15,802 nt of DNA from an uncultured Bacilli bacterium (lineage in GTDB: Bacteria; Bacillota_I; Bacilli_A; RF39; UBA660). The position numbers were made by a program, and so were the translations under genes. A model generated the notes under the pieces. That model was not told where the DNA came from. It saw only the letters and a program-made list of their open reading frames with translations, and did no database searches. The DNA lies in assembly GCA_934098745.1 (NCBI GenBank), contig CAKOPG010000023.1:1-15802 (forward strand), read 5' to 3'. Shown here piece by piece: positions 7,850 through 14,593 of the stretch; position 1 is the stretch's first letter; every line of letters begins with the position of its first letter.

Positions 7850-8611
7850 ATCAAATATATAAGGCATAACAAGAATAAATAAGAATAAAATCACTACAAT
7901 GATAAAGAAAGTCTGTAACTCTTTTGAAATCTTGATAGTGTTTTTCTTTTCCATATTTTTAATATTAGCAATAACTTGTGGATCATTACTATAATCAATA
8001 CTAGGTAATTTATTATAAGCACCATCGACATTTAAATCATTAATTGATGTCTCATTAAAAGTATTTCCATTATTAATATATTTATTATCTGGTATATCAA
8101 TATTAACTCCCCCCTCTTTTAATACATCGACAAACCCATGTTCTAAATTATCACCATTAAAATTATTATCTTTCATTTCCAATTTACGCGGATCTTGTTC
8201 ATCAGTATTAAAAGGGTTAGTAAGATCTTGTAATCTATTCTCATCACTAACTGGTGTATCAGGAATAATACCTGTCTGTTGATTTACCAAAGTTTGAATA
8301 TTACTATTATTATTAAAAGGATTAGAAGGCATATTTCCCGGTTCATTACTACCTTCCATATTATTAGGAATAATACCAGTTTGTTGATTAACTAAAGACT
8401 GATTATTATTAAATGCCATATTTACTGGATTATTATTTTGTGGTACAACATTTAATGGTACATTATTTTGATTATTTATCGTATTAGGATTAACCTGATT
8501 ATTATTCGGAATAGTTGGATTAAGTTGACCTGCCCCATTATTATTCATGGCTACATTAAGATTATTTAACAATCTAGCTTGCGGATTATTTCCTAACTGA
8601 TTATTATCCAT
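7823..8611 (-). CDS. Asn-rich protein with C-terminal membrane anchor, unknown function
   Basis: A 262-residue protein that I do not recognise. Residues 1-140 are rich in Asn, Gln and Pro, contain no lysine, and look disordered. They include a 35-residue tandem repeat (LVNQQTGIIP at 73 and 108; NPFN at 97 and 132). Residues 141-220 are more ordinary and acidic. A single membrane segment (about 235-255, FFIIVVILFLFILVMPYIF) near the end is preceded by EKKNTIKISK and followed by RDIKSR, suggesting a tail anchor with the Asn-rich part in the cytoplasm. No signal peptide. A strong AAGGAGG (8623-8617) lies 5 nt before ATG. It follows the other Asn/Gln-rich gene by 21 nt, so the two are probably cotranscribed. 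Hydrophobicity and codon phase support a real gene despite the low complexity. Confidence 0.75.
   Translation of the reverse strand: MDNNQLGNNPQARLLNNLNVAMNNNGAGQLNPTIPNNNQVNPNTINNQNNVPLNVVPQNNNPVNMAFNNNQSLVNQQTGIIPNNMEGSNEPGNMPSNPFNNNSNIQTLVNQQTGIIPDTPVSDENRLQDLTNPFNTDEQDPRKLEMKDNNFNGDNLEHGFVDVLKEGGVNIDIPDNKYINNGNTFNETSINDLNVDGAYNKLPSIDYSNDPQVIANIKNMEKKNTIKISKELQTFFIIVVILFLFILVMPYIFDLVRDIKSR
8186..8395 (-). repeat. Tandem 35-codon repeat inside the Asn-rich tail-anchored gene
   Basis: Two adjacent units encode residues 73-107 and 108-142. Each starts with LVNQQTGIIP and carries NPFN exactly 24 residues later. The ten shared leading codons differ at four synonymous third positions (TTA/TTG, GTT/GTA, CAA/CAG, ACT/ACA), so this is not a recent DNA duplication. 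The rest of each unit has diverged. Confidence 0.7.
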
Positions 8612-8632
8612 AATAACCTCCTTCTTTTATTA

Positions 8633-9514
8633 CTATTGATTATTATTTTGTGGTCCATAAACAAAATTAATTGCCTGTGGATTAGTTTGTTCTTGATTAT
8701 TAACTGGCGTTGGAACAGTATTAGGCATACCATTAGGCATCAACTGTCCTTGATTTACCGGCATCGAATTATTAACTACCGGCTCCATCACCATATTATT
8801 AGACATATTCATCTGTTCATTCATATTACCCATTCCCATATTATTAGGAACTTGATTATTCAAAGCATTTCCATTCTCCATAATTGGCACACTCTGTACT
8901 GGTTGTGGATTATAATTAGGTACATTCTGTGGTGGAATAACTGGTGTTTGCTCTGATAAAGGCTGATACATTGGTTCAGCATTAATTACATTATTATTAA
9001 CATTTTCTACCGGTTGTGGCTGATTCATCATCATATTATTATTTGGTATAACATTCATCTGATTCATATTATTAAATTGTTCCATTGGCTGTGGCATTCC
9101 CATTGGATTTACCATCTGACTTTGTTCTACTTGTCCCGTTTGTGGAGCATTATTAAAATTATTTATCATATTATTCGGAGTTAATGAACTATTTGGAATA
9201 TTCTGAAAACTAACATTTTCAGCTGGTTGAGGCTGATTCATCTGTGGATATATAAGGGGTTGATTGTTAACTTGATTCATTCCCATGTTCTGTCCATTCA
9301 TAAGCGTTTGCCCCTGTTGCGGATAACCTCCTTGTACATTTTGATAATTAATTGGTACTCCATTACTTATATTATTTCCCCCAGTATTAACATTCTTTGG
9401 TTCTTTTTTACCTCTTTTCTTATCGGCTAAAAAACCAATAATCGTAACTATTGTTAGTAATAATACTACTAAAATCCAAATATAATTATTAATTAAAAAA
9501 TCTCTAATATTCAT
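8633..9514 (-). CDS. Asn/Gln/Met/Pro-rich protein with N-terminal membrane anchor, unknown function
   Basis: A 293-residue protein that I do not recognise. One membrane segment at about 11-30 (YIWILVVLLLTIVTIIGFLA) is followed by a basic stretch DKKRGKKEPK (31-40). The positive-inside rule then puts the C-terminal tail in the cytoplasm, like EzrA next door. Residues 41-293 consist mostly of Asn, Gln, Met, Pro, Val and Gly, with no Lys, Arg, His, Asp, Cys or Trp, and should be disordered. MNQPQP(A/V)ENV occurs twice (92-101, 163-172). The segment after the anchor shows no lipoprotein or cleavage site. AAGGAG lies 8 nt before ATG 9514. The gene sits 46 nt after ezrA and 21 nt before the tail-anchored Asn-rich gene, hinting at an envelope or division role by context only. 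Confidence 0.75.
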   Translation of the reverse strand: MNIRDFLINNYIWILVVLLLTIVTIIGFLADKKRGKKEPKNVNTGGNNISNGVPINYQNVQGGYPQQGQTLMNGQNMGMNQVNNQPLIYPQMNQPQPAENVSFQNIPNSSLTPNNMINNFNNAPQTGQVEQSQMVNPMGMPQPMEQFNNMNQMNVIPNNNMMMNQPQPVENVNNNVINAEPMYQPLSEQTPVIPPQNVPNYNPQPVQSVPIMENGNALNNQVPNNMGMGNMNEQMNMSNNMVMEPVVNNSMPVNQGQLMPNGMPNTVPTPVNNQEQTNPQAINFVYGPQNNNQ

Positions 9515-9541
9515 TCTTCCATCTCCTTCTTATTCTATATA

Positions 9542-9570
9542 AATATACCATGAATTTTTTCTAATTGCAA
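9542..9570 (-). promoter_or_regulatory. Possible promoter of the two Asn-rich genes
   Basis: Minus strand: TTGCAA (9570-9565, 4/6 to -35), a 17-nt spacer, then TATATT (9547-9542, 5/6 to -10). The -35 lies within the last codons of ezrA. Predicted start is near 9535, leaving a leader of about 20 nt that contains AAGGAG. Readthrough from ezrA is also possible because no terminator follows ezrA. Confidence 0.45.
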
Positions 9571-11276
9571 TTACTTTCTAAATTAAAATACTTTTTAACC
9601 ATATTATCTACTTCTGATATAGCATTTAATGACATATCCATTGATTGTTTATATTTTCCTTTATAAAATAATTCTTCAGCTAAAGTTAAAGCCTTATCTA
9701 TTTCCTCATAACTAGATCTATAACGATTACCATATACAATTAATTTCTCACATATAATAACACTCTTTACAATATCATTAGTTTTATTATATATCTTAAA
9801 AACTAAATCCCTTGCCGTATCAACCCTAATATTCAATATTTTAATAACAATTGGTTTCTTTGCCAGCTCTTTAACTATCTCTCTAATAGCTTCCCCAGCT
9901 TCTTCTAGTTCTATAAAATAACTATTAGGAATTACCGGTATTTTATACTCTTTAAGTTTCGTCTTTGATTGTAATAATAAATTCTGAATCATTTCTAACT
10001 GTTCTTTAGCTCGGTATTCATCATCCTTCATACTAGTAATTGATTTCAAACGATAATCAAGATCATCTTGAAGTCTTGTAAGCCTATTATTTAATCCTTC
10101 TAATTCTTCCGTTAACTTTGAATAAGCAAAAGTTTTCCCTTTACCATGTTCAAATAATACCTTATAATCTTCATTAATCTTTTCCAAATTCTTATTTATA
10201 ATATTAAACTTACTTATCTCATTATCAGATAAATCATATGTATTCTTAATATCATCCATCTGAATATAAATATCATAAACTACCTTATTAACTCCCTCTA
10301 ATTTCTTCTTTAACTTCTTAATATTTTCTCTAAATACATCCTTTAATTCTCTTTCCTTATCAAAACTATTAAATATTGTATTAAAGTACTCTAGCATTGT
10401 CTTAAGTTCAACATCAGATTTACCGATATCAAAATTCTTTAATTTTTCCAATATCGTAGCAACCTTCTCTTCTATTTCCTTAATATTATATTCAATATTC
10501 AAATAATCTAGTGGGAAACCATCTCTTTGCATACGTGAATACATTGTCTTTGTTTCTTCTATTTTATTAGGAATCATTAACGTAGCTATTAGTACCAAAT
10601 CAGGTGTTCTCTCTAAATAATCTTTTAAAGTATCTATATCATTTTCCAAATTAACAACTACTTTTTCCACCGATACATAATCATTCTTATCCATAAAAGT
10701 CTCAAACTTTTTAAAATTCTTATCTATCTTAACAAAAAAGTTTTCAATACTCTCTTCTAATGGCCCATAATCCTTCTTAGTTCTCTCATATTTACCTTCT
10801 AGTTCTCGGTAAACCACCTTAAGTTTCGTAACAATAGATCTATTTCTTTCTTCAGACTTAGTAATAACCTTTATTTCCTCTAAAAGACCTTCCGTTTTCT
10901 TCTTAATAGTTTTAAGATTCATCTCAATATCTGCTATCTTCTTAATTGCATTCTTATAATCTCTCTTATCAATTAAAAAGTCTGCTTCGGTAATCAAATC
11001 GGTCAAATTATCCATCTTATTTTCTTTAATATCACTAAAAGTCTCATCCCAATAAGCTAACTTTTCTTTCAAATCTTCTGTTTTAACCAGTTCTCTAACC
11101 TTTGAAAGTTCACTAAGTATTGGTACTCCAATTAATTTATTCTTTTCATAATCTAATTCTTCAATAGTTTGTTTAAAACTTTTCTTTCTTTTACTCTGTA
11201 TAACTATAAGTATTATAATTATTAGAAGAAAAGTCACTAAAAAAGCAATCATTGGCATTAATAAATTATTATTCAT
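9561..11276 (-). CDS. ezrA: Septation ring formation regulator EzrA
   Basis: Membrane-anchored cytoplasmic protein that binds FtsZ, blocks Z-rings away from midcell and helps link division to wall synthesis. The 571 residues match the family's usual 560-575. One membrane segment (about 8-27) is followed by a basic SKRKK stretch, giving N-out, C-in topology. The rest is almost wholly helical coiled coil, consistent with EzrA's spectrin-like repeats. Near the end YGNRYRSS (515-522), followed by LAEELFYKGKYKQSMDMSLNA, matches the conserved QNR-type patch and family C-terminus. AAGGAAG lies about 8 nt before ATG. The 98-nt gap upstream contains the terminator of the neighbouring gene but no promoter I would trust. 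The two Asn-rich genes follow. Confidence 0.92.
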   Translation of the reverse strand: MNNNLLMPMIAFLVTFLLIIIILIVIQSKRKKSFKQTIEELDYEKNKLIGVPILSELSKVRELVKTEDLKEKLAYWDETFSDIKENKMDNLTDLITEADFLIDKRDYKNAIKKIADIEMNLKTIKKKTEGLLEEIKVITKSEERNRSIVTKLKVVYRELEGKYERTKKDYGPLEESIENFFVKIDKNFKKFETFMDKNDYVSVEKVVVNLENDIDTLKDYLERTPDLVLIATLMIPNKIEETKTMYSRMQRDGFPLDYLNIEYNIKEIEEKVATILEKLKNFDIGKSDVELKTMLEYFNTIFNSFDKERELKDVFRENIKKLKKKLEGVNKVVYDIYIQMDDIKNTYDLSDNEISKFNIINKNLEKINEDYKVLFEHGKGKTFAYSKLTEELEGLNNRLTRLQDDLDYRLKSITSMKDDEYRAKEQLEMIQNLLLQSKTKLKEYKIPVIPNSYFIELEEAGEAIREIVKELAKKPIVIKILNIRVDTARDLVFKIYNKTNDIVKSVIICEKLIVYGNRYRSSYEEIDKALTLAEELFYKGKYKQSMDMSLNAISEVDNMVKKYFNLESNCN

Positions 11277-11344
11277 CTGATCACTTCCTTGACATTCTTA
11301 TTCATTAATATTTTAACATATTTTTAAACATTTTAATAGTATTT

Positions 11345-11384
11345 TTTTACAAAAAGAAAAAAGTGTTTTCTTCTTTACACTTTT
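11345..11384 (-). terminator. Rho-independent terminator of the orphan helical gene
   Basis: Minus strand AAAAGTGT (11384-11377) pairs with ACACTTTT (11366-11359) across a 10-nt loop, followed by TTCTTTTTG. The gene's TAA stop (11377-11375) lies at the base of the loop. It separates this transcript from ezrA. Confidence 0.7.
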
Positions 11385-12109
11385 CTCTCTCTTTCATCCA
11401 TCATTTTTCTAACTCTTACATAAGACATTCTTTTAAATGGTCTAGCCATACTTTCTATATCTTCATCAGTAACATTACCCTCAGGATGCACTATTGCCAA
11501 CTTAGGAATATCTAATAATTTAACTAAACTAAAATTATCCGTCTCATCTCTAAATATTTCATAATCCTTAAATTCTTTATCTGAAGATAATGCCAATATT
11601 AAAAGCATTGTTGTTAATGGACATCTCTCTCTAAAAGATAATATCTCTAATAAATTTCCTTGTTCTACCATCAAAGCAAATATCTCTATATCACTTATAT
11701 CTAACCCACTTATTTCCCTAAGTACTTGATTTAAAATCTTGCTTAATCTACTATATCTAAGCTCTTCATTACTACTATCAGGTGGTATTAAATCAATACT
11801 TGTACTTACATTAAGTATTTCCATAACCGCTATATTTATTGACATAATCATCTCTAAAGAAGTACTTTCTTTTTGAATATTATATTGAATATTTCCCAAA
11901 AAACTAGCTGTTTCATAAGTCATTTTAAGGATTGTTTCAATCTCTTTCATTGACTTATCATATATTAAATCCATTATTTCAAAAGAACTAATAATTTCAA
12001 AATCATCTAAATAATAAAATTCATCTGAATAATTAGTACTCTCTTCAATTCCCAAGATACTATACCAAGTATTAATTACATCTCTATGTAATATATATTT
12101 TTTATCCAT
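11375..12109 (-). CDS. Hypothetical helical protein, family not recognised
   Basis: A protein of 244 residues from the chosen start MDKKYILHRDVINTW. I do not recognise it. It is acidic through most of its length and looks mainly alpha-helical. It has no signal peptide and no clear membrane span; the most hydrophobic stretch is PLTTMLLILALSS. It ends in a strongly basic tail (ARPFKRMSYVRVRKMMDERERKV). The frame opens at ATG 12139, but a good promoter (12130-12158) overlaps that codon, so the start must lie downstream. ATG ATG at 12112 and 12109 follow a GGGGGGA ribosome-like site directly. I prefer 12109 for spacing; 12112 is equally open. It is a single-gene unit with its own promoter and terminator, between xfp and ezrA. 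Confidence 0.7.
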   Translation of the reverse strand: MDKKYILHRDVINTWYSILGIEESTNYSDEFYYLDDFEIISSFEIMDLIYDKSMKEIETILKMTYETASFLGNIQYNIQKESTSLEMIMSINIAVMEILNVSTSIDLIPPDSSNEELRYSRLSKILNQVLREISGLDISDIEIFALMVEQGNLLEILSFRERCPLTTMLLILALSSDKEFKDYEIFRDETDNFSLVKLLDIPKLAIVHPEGNVTDEDIESMARPFKRMSYVRVRKMMDERERKV

Positions 12110-12129
12110 CATTCCCCCCACATACCTAA

Positions 12130-12158
12130 ATTTTAACATATTGCTTTTTTTAAGTCAA
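12130..12158 (-). promoter_or_regulatory. Promoter of the orphan helical gene
   Basis: Minus strand: TTGACT (12158-12153, 5/6 to -35), exactly 17 nt, then TAAAAT (12135-12130, 5/6 to -10). Predicted start is near 12123, about 11-14 nt before the ATG pair. It lies just beyond the xfp terminator and rules out ATG 12139 as the main start. Confidence 0.65.
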
Positions 12159-12159
12159 A

Positions 12160-12200
12160 TATACAAAAACAAAAGAACTTATATATATTTATAAGTTCTT
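12160..12200 (-). terminator. Rho-independent terminator of xfp
   Basis: Minus strand AAGAACTTATA (12200-12190) pairs perfectly with TATAAGTTCTT (12183-12173), 11 bp with a 6-nt loop, followed by TTGTTTTTGTAT. The stem is AT-rich but long. The xfp stop codon (12201-12199) overlaps its first bases. Confidence 0.7.
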
Positions 12201-14532
12201 AATGCCATTTCCAGTCTCTTACTTCTTCTATATCTATCCCATATTCACGAATATATTCTTTATGTTTTACTAACTTATTCTTACATTCTTCAATCAAGAA
12301 AGCCGATTTATTACCAAGTTTTGGTAAATATTTTAAAGCATCTATTACTATATTATATCTATCTATCTTATTTTGTACTTTCATATCGAAAGAAGTTGTA
12401 ATAGTTCCCTCTTCCATATATCCATGTACATGCATATTCTGATTAGTTCTATCATAAGTAAGTTGATGTATCAAATCAGCATATCCATGAAAATTAAATA
12501 TTATTGGCTTATCCTTAGTAAATATTGCATCGTATTCTAAATCCGTAAGTCCATGCGGATGTTTTCTATTAGATTGAAGTTTCATTAAATCGACAACATT
12601 AACCATTCTAATCTTTAAATCTTTAAAATTATCTCTAAGTATCGTAATTGCTGCCATGACTTCTAAAGTTGGTGCATCTCCACAAGAAGCTAAAACAATA
12701 TCTGGTTCCATTCCCATATCATTTGAAGCAAATTTCCAAATACCTATTCCCTTAGTACAATGAGCTACCGCCTCATCCATCGAAAGCCACTGAACTGATG
12801 GATGTTTTGAAGCAACAATTACATTAATATAATTTTTACTTCTTATACAGTGATCAAAACAAGATAATAAAGTATTCGTATCTGGTGGCAAATACATTCT
12901 AGATATCTCCGATTTTTTAGTTACTATATGACTTAAAAATCCCGGATCTTGATGCGTATATCCATTGTGATCTTGTTGCCATACATTAGATGATAATACA
13001 TAATTCAAACTAGCTATTGGTCTACGCCAAGGTAAATCTTGACAAACCTTTAACCATTTAGCATGCTGACTAGCCATCGAATCTATTATTCTTATAAAAG
13101 CCTCATAACTATTAAAAAATCCATGTCTTCCCGTTAAAAGATAACCTTCTAATAAACCTTCACACATATGTTCAGAGAGCATACTATCCATAACCCTACC
13201 ATCAGCCGATAAATGATCATCTGTCTTAAATTTCTTATCTATCCACCTGCGATTAGTCTTTTCAAATACATAACTAAGTTTATTCGAAGCCGTCTCATCC
13301 GGACCAAATACTCTAAAATTCTTCTTATTTAAACTTATAATATCTCTGACATATTTTCCAAGTTCTGTCATATCACTCTTTTTAACACTACCTGGACTTA
13401 ATACCATAACCCCATAATCTCTAAAATCAGGTAATTTTAAATCTTCAAGAAGTATTCCTCCATTGGCATGTGGATTAGCCCCCATTCTTCTTTTTCCCGT
13501 CGGAGCTAATTTTCTTATTTCCTTTTTTAAACAACCTTTTTCGTCAAATAGTTCCTCTGGATGATAACTTCTTAGCCATTTCTCTAATACCACTAAATTT
13601 TTCTTATGTTCTAAATCTACCTGTAAAGGTATTTGATGCGCCCTAAACGTGCCTTCTACTTGTTTACCCTCAACCATATTTGGCCCAGTCCATCCCTTTG
13701 GTGTTCTAAGAATTATCATTGGCCATATTGGTCTCTTAACACTATTACCTTTCTTAATTTTTATAATATCTCTAACCACCATATCAAGTGTTTTAGCCAT
13801 CAAATTATGCATTTCCATAGGTTCATCACCACTTACAAAGTAAGGTTTATAACCAAGACCCGTAAAATAATTTGTAAGTTCTTTATCGGTACTTCTTCCC
13901 ATTATCGTCGGATTAGCTATTTTATAGCCATTCAAATGAAGTATTGGTAAAACTACTCCATCTGTTTTCGGATTTACAAATTTATTACCATGCCAAGAAG
14001 TCGCTAGTGGTCCTGTTTCTGCCTCACCATCGCCAATAACACAAGCTACTATTAAATTAGGATTATCCATTGCTGCGCCATAAGCATGGGCTAAACTATA
14101 TCCAAGTTCTCCTCCCTCATTAATAGAACCCGGTGTCTCTGGTGCTACATGACTAGATACTCCACCTGGAAAAGAAAACTGTTTAAATAATTTTTGCATT
14201 CCTTCCTCATCCATTGAAATATTCGGATATATTTCTGAATAACTTCCTTCAAGATAAGTATGGGCTATCATAGCATTTCCCCCATGCCCAGGACCTGATA
14301 TATATATCATATTCAAATCATACTTCTTAATAATTCTATTTAGATGGGTATATATAAAATTTTGTCCCGGAACAGTTCCAAAATGTCCTACTAATTTTCT
14401 CTTAATATCATCAAGTGTAAGTTTCCTCTTAAGTAATGGATTATCTAATAAATATAACTGTCCTACTGCTAAATAATTACTAGCTCTAAAATATTTATCT
14501 AATAATTCCAACTCTTCTTTCTTTAAATACAT
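12199..14532 (-). CDS. xfp: Xylulose-5-phosphate/fructose-6-phosphate phosphoketolase
   Basis: Thiamine-diphosphate enzyme that splits xylulose 5-phosphate (and often fructose 6-phosphate) with phosphate, giving acetyl phosphate plus glyceraldehyde 3-phosphate (or erythrose 4-phosphate). It is the key step of the phosphoketolase pathway. The 777 residues are slightly shorter than the common 790-825. Family signatures: VGHFGTVPGQNFIYTHLNR (48-66), SGPGHGG (79-85), EGGELGYSLAHAYGAAMDNP (139-158), the cofactor motif GDGEAETGPLATSWHGNKF (167-185), and HLNGYKIANPT (199-209). The C-terminus ends in EVRDWKWH. Substrate preference cannot be read by eye. AGGAGAGGG lies about 4 nt before ATG. It is a single-gene unit with a strong promoter. 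No acetate kinase or other pathway gene is in view. Confidence 0.97.
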   Translation of the reverse strand: MYLKKEELELLDKYFRASNYLAVGQLYLLDNPLLKRKLTLDDIKRKLVGHFGTVPGQNFIYTHLNRIIKKYDLNMIYISGPGHGGNAMIAHTYLEGSYSEIYPNISMDEEGMQKLFKQFSFPGGVSSHVAPETPGSINEGGELGYSLAHAYGAAMDNPNLIVACVIGDGEAETGPLATSWHGNKFVNPKTDGVVLPILHLNGYKIANPTIMGRSTDKELTNYFTGLGYKPYFVSGDEPMEMHNLMAKTLDMVVRDIIKIKKGNSVKRPIWPMIILRTPKGWTGPNMVEGKQVEGTFRAHQIPLQVDLEHKKNLVVLEKWLRSYHPEELFDEKGCLKKEIRKLAPTGKRRMGANPHANGGILLEDLKLPDFRDYGVMVLSPGSVKKSDMTELGKYVRDIISLNKKNFRVFGPDETASNKLSYVFEKTNRRWIDKKFKTDDHLSADGRVMDSMLSEHMCEGLLEGYLLTGRHGFFNSYEAFIRIIDSMASQHAKWLKVCQDLPWRRPIASLNYVLSSNVWQQDHNGYTHQDPGFLSHIVTKKSEISRMYLPPDTNTLLSCFDHCIRSKNYINVIVASKHPSVQWLSMDEAVAHCTKGIGIWKFASNDMGMEPDIVLASCGDAPTLEVMAAITILRDNFKDLKIRMVNVVDLMKLQSNRKHPHGLTDLEYDAIFTKDKPIIFNFHGYADLIHQLTYDRTNQNMHVHGYMEEGTITTSFDMKVQNKIDRYNIVIDALKYLPKLGNKSAFLIEECKNKLVKHKEYIREYGIDIEEVRDWKWH

Positions 14533-14556
14533 AACACCCTCTCCTATTCTAAATAA

Positions 14557-14585
14557 ATTATACTAAAAAAGTGATCATATTTCAA
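14557..14585 (-). promoter_or_regulatory. Promoter of xfp
   Basis: Minus strand: TTGAAA (14585-14580, 5/6 to -35), exactly 17 nt, then a perfect TATAAT (14562-14557). Predicted start is near 14550, giving a leader of about 18 nt. It is the best promoter in the window. Its -35 lies in the loop of the upstream gene's terminator hairpin. Confidence 0.75.
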
Positions 14586-14593
14586 TCACTTTT
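14565..14593 (-). terminator. Rho-independent terminator of the nucleotidyltransferase gene
   Basis: Minus strand AAAAGTGAT (14593-14585) pairs with ATCACTTTT (14575-14567) across a 9-nt loop, continuing into a run of T down to 14565. It follows the TAG stop at 14596-14594 directly. The xfp promoter is embedded in the same bases. Confidence 0.7.

Noticed and set aside
8636..9430. Two plus-strand open frames opposite the Asn/Gln-rich gene (8636-8956 and 9227-9430)
   Set aside because: They translate to Ile/His/Leu/Trp-rich nonsense that mirrors Asn, Met and Gln codons on the other strand. Neither has a ribosome site, and the minus-strand gene has a ribosome site, anchor and operon context.
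7823..9514. CRISPR-like or microsatellite array, because TTATTATT-type units recur
   Set aside because: The units are Asn/Gln codon runs in frame. There is no constant repeat length, no unique spacers and no cas gene nearby.
11277..11344. Promoter for ezrA
   Set aside because: Many TTAAAA and TAAAAT words occur, but no -35/-10 pair with 16-18 nt spacing reaches a fair consensus. I left it unassigned.
13633..13950. Plus-strand open frames inside xfp
   Set aside because: They lie wholly within a gene of certain identity, lack promoter and ribosome site, and resemble no protein I know.
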